This document shows positions 1 to 9,000 of a DNA stretch of 19,913 nt, piece after piece. The notes beneath the pieces were generated by a model. The model ran no database searches and was not told the origin of the DNA. It saw nothing but the letters and a program-made list of their open reading frames with translations. The stretch lies in NCBI GenBank assembly GCA_029339195.1, contig JAPTJF010000703.1, positions 1-19,913 of the forward strand, in the 5' to 3' direction. The stretch is from Micractinium sp. NFX-FRZ. Taxonomy: Eukaryota > Chlorophyta > Trebouxiophyceae > Chlorellales > Chlorellaceae. Positions within the stretch are counted from its first letter, which is position 1. Each line of letters begins with the position of its first letter. The position numbers were made by a program, and so were the translations under genes.

Positions 1-3000
1 CTGGTTGGCCAGCACTTCAGGGGCCTGCGGCAGGGGAGGCAAGCATACACACATGACCTGCGCGACATGATAGATGGCACGACAGATGCCAGCAGCATGC
101 CAGTCATGCAACATGCACTGTTGCCCGGCATGCACTGTTGCCCGGCATGCACTGTTGCCCTGCCGTGCCCTGCCTCCCACCCCACCCCACCCCGGGCCCA
201 CCCCAGCCCAGCCCAGCCAGGCCCAGCCCAACCCAACAGGCAGAGTGGCGCACCAGCCACATGGGGTTGGTTGCCCCTCTGTCCTGCAAACGACTCGGCC
301 GGGGCTGCACAATGTGCGAGAGGTTGAAGTCGCAGACCTGCGCGTAGGCAAATCCAAGCGACTTCACTTTGAAACAGTGGCAGCAATGCTAGAGTTGCAG
401 AAACGCGTCAGCCCTTGCATCGTTACGATGCACTGCTGTGCAACTGCTGCCCAGGCAAAAATGGTATGCTTGTTGCAAGTGAGGCTTGTGCCTCGGCACC
501 AAGAGTTATAAGGCCACCGCCGGCCGCCAGCTGTCACGGCGTCTGGCTCACCTTGACCCGCCAGGCCTCGTCCACTAGCTGCAGGCAGTGACGGAAGAGG
601 TTGTCAATGGCGAAGGTAGCAGAGCAAGCTGGCAGTTGCTGGCAATCACGGGAGGGGAAGAGTGGCACGTGCACTCAAGAGCGAGCTTTGGGCGTTGAAA
701 TCAGTGTGTTGGACAGCCACCCTTGGAGCATTCCAGCCCTTGATAAGGGGCAGTACTTGCGCGTCCCACTGTGCTCAAAGGCATACACGTGCACGCCACA
801 ACCCTGCTGCCATCGGGGTGCACGCCCGCTCACCAGGTTGGGACTTTTGACGTCTCTGTGGATGATGGAGGACAGGTGGAGTTGCAGCAGGCCGCGGGCA
901 GCGTCCAGCGCCTGCACCGAGCACAAGAGGTTTAGGGTTTTAAAGAAAGCTCGAGGGATTCGCATCCTATATCCAATCCGTCCCCCACGTGGATTCAAAC
1001 CCGACATCAAGCTTTGACTACGGTGTGGATCTATGACAAGGAAAGGGTGGTGTGAACCCTGTCGTAATCCCTGCCTGTATCTTCTTCCTACATATCTGTA
1101 GGAAGAAGATACCAACTTCTAGAAACCAACGGTGCATGCGGCAAGCAACAACCAGTGCAGTAGGCAGGATGGTGTCACTCAAAGACCCAACAAAACCCGT
1201 CACCAGGCGACGCAAGGCTCAGCCCACCCCCATTCCCCACACTCTCCCCGCAGCGCTGTAAGTCGGGCGCACGATTCTGAGGCGCCGCCGCCACGTCAGC
1301 GCCGCAGCCGCCGCCTGCTGCTCCCTTGCCTTGCGCAGAACATCATAGAGCGAACCACGTGCGCAGAACTCTGAGAGGCGTCAGACGGGAGTAAAGGAAA
1401 AACAAGGACGACATGTGGAGGGCGATGGAAGATGCAGCCCGTTTGCGGCAAGCAGACCATCGCTTGGAATGAAGAATTCGTGCTGGAGCAGGGACGGGCG
1501 GGAGTGGTCGAGCAGGGAAGAGCAGGGCGGCGGGGCAGGGGCAAGACACGCCAGGCCTCCATCAGCAGCAGGCGCCACACACTGTACATGCATTGGGAGC
1601 GCCCGAAAGGACGCACAGTGCGTGTTTGAAAATGCCCGCACAGTTTCCAAACGAAATGTGTGCACACACAACACGAAAGCAAGGGAGCAGAGGTGCGCAC
1701 CCGTGAGGATGCATGGCGGCTGCGTGCAGATGCCCAGGAAGTTGATGAGGTGGGGGTGACGCAACGCTTGCAGAATGGCTGCCTCCTGCTCTCAGCAGTA
1801 GTGGGTAAGTGGCATAACGAAAGCAATGTGAGGCAGCGTATGGCAAGAGCCACCGCCATGGATGTGCTCATGGTCGGCCCAATGTGCACCTCTTTCTGTC
1901 CCGCCACCCCTACCTGGGGCCACTTCTTGCCCTTCTCGCCCTCTTCCCACTGTCTGCTCCGCCCCGCCACCCCGCTGCTACCCAAACCTCACCCTGTCCC
2001 ATTGGCCGCCCACACCCCAGCCCACTCACCTCACGCAGATGCTTTTGCACTTCCTCGGGCGGCTGCGCGGCGTCCTGCCCAGCATCTAGGAGCACCTTGA
2101 CCGCCACGTCTATGGAGCGCCACTGGGCCAGGTACACCCGACCAAACGAGCCGCGCCCAATCTCCCTGCATCGGGGTGCAAAATGCGGGCGCACGCTTCA
2201 TGGCCAGGGCCGTGGGGAGGGCGCGCACACGTGCCGGGCAAGCCTCGACCAAACAAGCAAGCAAACAAGCAAACAAGCAAGCTCATGTCCGGGTCGGAGC
2301 GGACGCGCAACTTGGGTGCCACTTGAACCGGCACAAAGCTGCGCAGCAGCATGCTAACACATTCTATGGAAAAGACACGTTCTATGGAAACGGCACCACC
2401 CTCGAGGCAGGCTGGGAGCTTTACCTCTTGAGCTGCAGCTCCTCCCATCCAAACTCCCATTGCAGGACGTCGCGCTGCAGCGAGGCGACGCTGCCGCTGC
2501 CGCCATCGCCCAATGGGGCTTGACCCAACTCCCGAGGTAAGCGAGATGGCAGCGGGTCTGGCTTAGGCAGCTGCTCGTCATTGCTGCCTTCGTCTGTAGA
2601 GCTGCGTATGCTGGAGCAACGGGGGCAAGGGGAGGAGGGCTGGGAACTGAGCGGGGGAGACGTGGTGCCAGCACTGGAAAGCTTGGGCGAGGACAGCTGG
2701 TCAGCATTGCTGCCTGCAGAGCTGAGGAATCTCCATGCAATCTGCAGGGAATCTGCAGGGCACGATGGGGCAGCCTAGGCATGGTGGCAAAGTCGTTGTG
2801 TTTGGCCCCTGCATAGCACCGTATTCAAGCAAAAACAAGCAAGCAAACAAGCAGGCGCGCCCTGCCTTCGTTGGCGTTTCTGCAACCCCAAATGCATGAT
2901 GTGCCCCCCGCAGTTCCCTCCCACATACCTGTGTCTGTGTGGCCCACTTTGGCACGCATTCGCCAGCAGCTGCGGGCCAGTTTCGAGGTTGGACGGCACG

Positions 3001-6000
3001 CTCTGAGTTGATGTGTTGCCGACACTGAACGAGGGCACTGCCGAGGGCAGCAGCGCCCCGTTGGGGGCAAGCCCCTGTGGCACACTAGTAGACCAAGAAC
3101 CGCCGACGCTAATGGGAGGGAAGGACAACAGCAGCGGCCGGGCGGGGGCAAGAAGTGCCGGGGGCAGCCCTTGGGTGTGTCCCATGGGCACGCTGGCAAG
3201 GGAAACGTCGTCAGTGGTGATGTTGGGTGTCGCAAATGGGGAGGAGGGCGGCTGCACGGCGCCAATGTGGTTGTGGGGCATGTTGGGAGCAGAAGGCTCA
3301 CTGGAGCTGATGGGGAGCAGGGGGGAGACGCCGGATGATCCCAGCTGGGCAAGAGCGATCTCCTGGCCAACCAAGGCCTCTCGCTCTTCATCTGCATTCG
3401 TGTCCTCATAATAAGGATGGGCGGATGTAATGCTACCAATGTCGCGCAATGCAACTCTGCCGTCCACGCCTAAAGTTCCAGGCTCCAGGATCATACCCTC
3501 CGCACGTCTGATACTGACGACGCCGGTGCCATGCTGTTTGGCGCGGCGCCGGCTCAGAAATATCACCATCATCATCACAGCCGTAGCTGTCAGCACGCCC
3601 GCCGTCACGCCGATAGCGGTGGGCAGAGAGGAAGGCGTGGGAGGAGGGGGACGTGCCGTCAATGCGCTTAATGGCACCGGCAGCGGGGTAGCATAAGTGT
3701 CCGTATTGGGGCGCACCACCTCTGTGGCATATATCTGGAAGGTGTCACTAGGGGTCCCGCTGCCTAGCTGTCCAAAGGTGTTGTTCCCTGACAGGGGGAA
3801 AAAAAGGCACGAAGCAGGCAAGCAGTGGCCTAGAGCTGGCCAGTGATGTGTTCGTTTTACGGGCCATGTGCATGTCACATGGAAGGCAGGCAGGGCAGCG
3901 AAGAGTGTGGCAGGCATGTGCATGTGGGCATGCAGATAACCGGGCCCAGCCGCACCAAGGCAATAGATGTAGCCTGTCTCCTCGTGTTGGGCGCATAGGA
4001 AGGAGTCGCCTGCTTGCAGCAGGCGTGTGAGCTTTGCATTCCGCCCCTGGAGCACGTCCAAGTCAGCGAGGGACAACACTGCAACTTGAGGCAGGCGCTC
4101 CACCCGCTGTGGCAAGGTCCAAGTGGCGTTGCCGGAGGTGGCTGTCCAGCACTCCACTGCAGGCAAGAGGTGAAGGCACGAGTGAGCGGCAGTGTTGACT
4201 GCTCAATGAGCCACGATCAGGTGGGAAGTTCTCTATGCCCATTGCAAGTTACCACCAACCGTAGCCAGTCAAGCGATTGACGCCGCAGGCCATGAGTGTT
4301 GTTCCGTTGCCACTTTGGTCCACAAAGAAGGGTGCCGACACCTCATCATACTGGCTGCCTCCCGGCACAGGCTGCGGGCCCAATCGACCTTCACTAATGT
4401 CACTGAATGCGTCGCCCCAACAGTAGGCTGCGAGAGGGTGGGCGGTGCAGCAGCAAGCATGAGGATAGTTCAGCAACGTGGCGGAGGCCACATGCCATGC
4501 AAGCAACCCTTACACCAAAAGCAAGGCATCACAACGCAATGCAGCACAGCACGCCAATCTGACCTCCCTAGCTTGGCCCAATTCACCTGAACTATGGTAG
4601 TCGTTTGATGTAAAGTCAGAGGTGTCATTATAGATCAGAGTATGTGTGCCTAGGGCACAACAAGCAGTCTGCCCGCAAGACGGTTGCATCCACCAAAAAT
4701 CGTCTTGTTCAGCACCCGCATCTTTCTTTAGTGCCGAGATGTGTGCCTCAACAGCGAGCATGTCCACCTCCACGGGAAGGGGCGCATAGCCAAAGTTACT
4801 GGGCGGCTGGGCGGTTGAAAGGGTGGTCCAATTGGTGCCCAGCTGCAAATGGTTGTTGGCACCCCAACATTTCATGCCTCCAAACCCTGGAGCAATCATG
4901 TCAGTGCAACAACCAAATCCGTCTCCAATGGAAAGGACTTCGCAGTAGAACCCGCCACCTGCCACCATGCGAGGGCGGCGCTCGATGAGCCCAGTAGTCC
5001 CATTGCCGAGGGCGCCATAGGTGTCAAGGCCCCAACACACGTGTGGCGGGGGATCCCCCTCCTCCCAATTGGCCCTGCCACTTGCGCATGCGGTGCTTGG
5101 GCCGACAGCAATATGGTTGTATTCAACAACAAAGGTGTACCCCGAGATGTTGCTTGCAACCAGCGAGGTGAGTGCAATGGGTGTGGTGGTGAAGTTGGCG
5201 GTGCTTTCTGTGCCAAACAAGCCATTTCGGCCAGAGCCCCAACAATATATGCCAGGCGTGGTTGCCGTGGCGCAGATGGCGCCGCCAGCCGCAATAGAAA
5301 AGGTCTTCCAATTCAAAACGCTGACGACGGGGTGGGGCGTAGGAAAAGCGTGCATCGCCCCGACCTCATCGGGCAGCTGGCCCCAGCACCAGACATCGCC
5401 AGTGGCGTTGAAGGCACACATGCCGTTGGCGCCGGGCCCCGTGGGCTGCAGCCCCAAGGCACGCCAGGAGACAGCCCTAATCCTGGATGCGTCGGAGGGA
5501 CAAGGCGGGGCTGTGAGCTGTCCCGGGCCCGACTCTAGGAGACCAACAATGTTATCTAGCCCAGCAGGCACTGCTCCACACAAACGATTTCCATACAATA
5601 CAATCTTGTGAATGCTAGCAAAAGAGATCTTCCAGCCCCAGTTCACGGGGATAGATCCTGTGAAAGCATTGAGCTCTAAACTCAATGTCTCCAGCGTTTG
5701 AAACCCCCCTTCAGCACCCCATTCGGGGGGAAGGGGGCCCGTCAAAGAATTGTTTCCAAGGTAGCTGCAGTGGCAAGAGGCGGCACTGTTAATGGGCAGC
5801 AGCTTGAGTGTTGAACAATCGGAATGCCCCCCGCCTGCTGCCCCCATTAATGGAAATGCACCGCCCACCCCCTACATGGACTTCAGTTTGGAGAATGCTC
5901 CATCAGCTGTTGCCCAATAGAGAGGCAATGTGCCTGCAGGGCACGTGAGGCGAAATGGGGGGTGGGCAGCAACGGCAGTTCGGCTACCCTCAGATGCCCG

Positions 6001-9000
6001 CCAGCCAGCATTGCACATGAGTAGGCATGCCCACGATCCAAAACAATGCTTCGGCTACATTGAACAGGATGAAACCATGCAAACTGCCCACTCCCTGTAA
6101 GGCCGCCGCGCCTGGATTTTTTGTTTTGGCAACCCTCCCTCCTCCCTTTTTTGGCTAAAAGAGAGGCGGATATGAAAAAAACAAAATGTGGCCGAAAAGC
6201 CACGCTGGAGCATGCTGGAGGCACGTGGCAGCCTGCTGATGCCCTAGGAAGTCCACCGGAGGCCACGGGAGGCCGCACAGCAATTTGTGTGAACCCCTTC
6301 GACCTCTTCCGGACCAAAAGCAGCTGCATGCGGTCATGTCGAGCGAGTGGCTTTGTGAAGCGTTCCACAAAGGCGCTGCTCGGCGCCGAATCGTGAGTGC
6401 GGATTACCACACCCGCATAGGCGTTCTAGGTGCCGGTGCCGGCAGCAGGTTGATGCCGAGCGATTGAGGGCTGCCTCTGCAATCAGCAAGGCACAGGTTT
6501 TCATAGCCCTCACAATTTCGGTGTCAGGAAGCTGGCAGGGAGCGATGACAGTTTGATTGCAGCAGCAACCTGCTGGTCATGCATGTCAGGTCTGTGCTCA
6601 GGTCGGTAGCGGCAGTAGCGAGGCAGGGTGCCTGCCGGCCGCATTTGAGCCCAATGAGTACAACGGCGAGGCAGCCAAGGTTTGCAAGAAGGCGGTGGCA
6701 AAGGCAGTGAACGTAGCAAAGACTAGAAAGCGCAGCAGCAGCAGCAGCTGGGCGTGCATGTGGTGCGCACTGGTGGGGGCCGGGGCCGTGTCCGGGACGC
6801 GTCCACTGACGCGGCCAGGCATATCCGGGTCTCAAGCTGCACCAGCCATGAACCAGCGGCCAGTGGAGCAGCAGCAGTACGAAGCTGCAATATAAGCATG
6901 CAGCAGCTTGGCGAACCCCAGTTTGCACCAGCCTGTGAGCTGCCCTCAGCAAGCAGTTGAGGCGGCATGGGCCACACGGGCGGTGCCTGGCGCCAGCAGC
7001 ACTAGCACCAGGAAACTGGCCACAGGCTTAAACTTGCCGAAGCACATGCCCTGAGCACCCCCCCATCACCTATGCACCTCCTGAAGGGATGCATGGGCCA
7101 CCACACGCGTTTCAGGGGGCTTTCAGGGTGTGGGATTAGCTTTTTCAGCTTTTTCGTACGATCTTACTTTTTACTATCAAAGCCTCCCTCCCTCCTCTCT
7201 TTTCTGAAAGTTTGAGTTGCCAAAACAAAAGATCCAGGCGCAGCGGCCTAACAAATGAGCACCACAGTAAATCCTGTGTGTCTTGTTACTTTGTGTGCAA
7301 CATCACACCTGTTAGTTGGTTCCCTTCAAGGTTGAGATCCGTCAGCTTTGGAAACCAACCAGTCTGACACCAAGCGGAGGGCACAGTGCCTGTGGGCAGC
7401 AACAATTAGGGCAAACAGCAGTAGGTCAGCATCGCAAGTGGGCGGAAGCATTGCTGCATTCCAACCCACACTTCTTCTGTTCATCCCACCTGTGAAGTGG
7501 TTGTTTGAAAGCTGGAGGTCTTCCAGCTTTGGAAAGCTGCCGGGCTGCCCCCAAAACGAAGGCAAAGTGCCTGTGGGAGGCGGCAACGACCACGAGAAAC
7601 AGAACTGAGTTGGTGGAAAGAAGGCGGAACGCCATCACGGCACCTACCTAGCTGCGCCTCCACCTCCTCTCTCCCCTGCCCACCCAACCTGTCAATTGGT
7701 TGCCATCAAGGAAGAGAAGCCCCAGCTGCGCGAAGCTGCCATTTCGCACCCAGGCGGAAGGCAAAGTGCCTGCGGGTAGCAACGACTAAGAGCAACATGG
7801 TGGGTCAACAGAATCAATGGGCGGCGGCTTGCAACGCTGTTCAAGTCATCTGCCTAGCCGCACCCCCAACCCCCATTCCTCGTTGCCCATCATACCTATG
7901 AGTTGATTGGCAGAAAGGTTGAGATTACCAAGTTGTGGAAAGCTATCCGCCTGCCCCCAGACAGGAGGTAAGGTGCCTGCGAGTGCATGTCCAAGTGGGA
8001 CGGGAGCAGGTCGGCAGAAAAGGCTGGTACGCATTTCAAAGCTGCCCACATCATCGGCGCTGCCGCACACCCAAGCCCTGCTGCCATGGCAACCATGCCC
8101 ATCCAACCTGTGAGTTTATTGGCCCCGAGTTTGAGAATAATCAGCTCTGGGAAGTTGCCAGGCCGTGCCCAGGCGAAAGGCAAAGTGCCTGCAGTACCAG
8201 CGGCTGGGAGGAACAGGAGTGGGTTCGCAGCAAAGTGGGCGGTGCAGTTCAAAGGTGTCGACATAATCTGCTTGCCTCCCCTCCCAGCCCCCACCTCCCC
8301 AAGCCCCCCAGACCATCCACCTGTGAGTTGGTTGCCAGAAAGGTAAAGACGGACCAGCTGTGGGAAGCTATGGTCCTGCCCCCAGGCGGAGGGCAGAGTG
8401 CCTGCAGGCAGGCAACAACCAAGAGGAATGGGAGTGGGCCGCAATGAGGAGACATTACACACACAGATGCGTTTGCCCACCACCACCACCGCCCGATATG
8501 AGTCGTTATACAACCACACCCCGCCATCCCCTGTTGGAACCCCCTCCCCAACCATGCTACCTGTGAGCTGATTGCCGTCAAGGTAAGCAAGCTCCAGCTG
8601 GGGGAACCCGCCAGCCTGACCCCACTCTTGGGGTAACGCGCCAGACACCAAATGGTTTGAAAGGTCAAGAATCTGCAGGGAAGGCAAGTCGGACAGCTCC
8701 GGTGCCAGTGTGCCCTGCACTGGAAAGCGGCATTTTTCACGTATGCACGTGCTTGGAACCAGGTCGCATATCATGCTGTTGTCCAGGCATGGGAGATCTC
8801 TGCAGGAGAACAAGGTGAGTTGGCGGAAGAGGGGTTAGACGGCAGTTGCAGAGAGCTAAAATCCAGCCCCAGGGCGAAGCATACACATTGATAAGAGGCC
8901 TCAGAGTGCCAATTGCAACTTACAGCCCAGTGACGCTGCCGTTTGTGCAGGTGACCCCTGCCCAGCCTGCCTCGTGCTCGCCGCACGGGTCGGTGCCGTT

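Larger units (their letters stand above)
1..2165 (-). other. TKL-type protein kinase domain (N-lobe to APE motif)
   Basis: Exons 16-22 encode the catalytic domain, joined to exon 15 as KR-EIGRGSFGRVYLAQW. Visible motifs: glycine loop GRGSFG; ATP lysine in VAVKVL; alpha-C glutamate probably in the LRE/EAAIL segment; hinge region TEFCARGSLYDVL; catalytic loop HRDVKSPNL with Asp and Asn present; metal-binding motif DFN (in VCDFNLSHIV) instead of DFG; activation segment ending NPMWLAPEVLANQ. The HRD Asp, Lys and Asn are all present, so activity is plausible. The rest of the C-lobe lies beyond base 1. The family is TKL/Raf- or RLK-like by the HRDxKSPN and GSLYD signatures. DFN is unusual by textbook standards. 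Confidence 0.85.
2425..3787 (-). other. Receptor kinase exons 14-15: end of propeller, membrane span, juxtamembrane
   Basis: Exon 14 (3787-2929) finishes the last RCC1 unit, then has a Pro-rich stalk (TARPPPPTPSS), a hydrophobic span IGVTAGVLTATAVMMMVIFL at about 3622-3553, and a basic stop-transfer SRRRAKQ. A long Ser/Pro-rich, low-complexity cytoplasmic segment follows. Exon 15 (start 2721 or 2713, end 2425) continues the linker and ends with WEFGWEELQLKR, the usual lead-in to a TKL kinase domain. The exon 15 start is ambiguous. Donor GTATGT at 2928 needs the phase-2 acceptor CTCAG ending at 2722, while the stronger acceptor ending at 2714 would need a different exon 14 donor. Confidence 0.75.
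6096..7253. mobile_element. 1.16-kb non-autonomous TIR element inside receptor kinase intron 9
   Basis: Two 38-nt arms, 6096-6133 and 7216-7253, are inverted copies of each other with 35 of 38 matches. They bracket 1,158 bp in the intron between LRR exons 9 and 10. Without it that intron would be about 220 nt, close to its neighbours (100-159 nt), which fits an insertion. The inside is locally AT-richer near both ends and has no transposase I recognise. The plus-strand open stretches at 6121-6396 and 6557-6895 match nothing known to me. No clear target-site duplication is visible at the edges, so the exact ends and superfamily remain open. Confidence 0.75.
5876..8401 (-). other. Tandem single-LRR exon array (exons 4-10)
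   Basis: Five exons (8401-8321, 8188-8108, 7976-7896, 7769-7689, 7570-7490) are each exactly 81 nt, phase 1-1, and each encodes one 27-residue repeat of the form GTLPxxWGQxxSFPQLxxLxL followed by SxNQLTG. A sixth (7389-7310) is 80 nt and broken. A shorter exon, 5933-5876 (58 nt, phase 1-2), encodes GTLPLYWATADGAFSKLKS and joins the large exon at 5764 to give KLKSIYLGNNSLTG, completing one more repeat. Exon starts are spaced 213, 212, 207, 199 and 181 bp. The introns between them resemble each other just upstream of each exon, so whole exon-plus-intron units were duplicated. Because every unit is phase 1-1, units can be gained, lost or skipped without breaking the frame. Confidence 0.85.

Noticed and set aside
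931..942. TTTAGGGTTTTA, similar to the plant/algal telomere repeat
   Set aside because: Only one and a half units; not evidence of a telomere or interstitial telomeric tract.
990..1012. GGATTCAAACCC-like tRNA B-box look-alike
   Set aside because: No cloverleaf could be drawn and no A-box or acceptor stem is visible, so neither a tRNA nor a tRNA-derived SINE is supported.
2281..2348. Minus-strand segment reading LLRSFVPVQVAPKLRVRSD that looks like an extra kinase-linker exon
   Set aside because: Exon 15 ends in phase 2 and joins exon 16 directly as KR-EIGRGSFG, a perfect kinase entry. An exon here would break that join, and it runs into the tetranucleotide repeat with no good donor.
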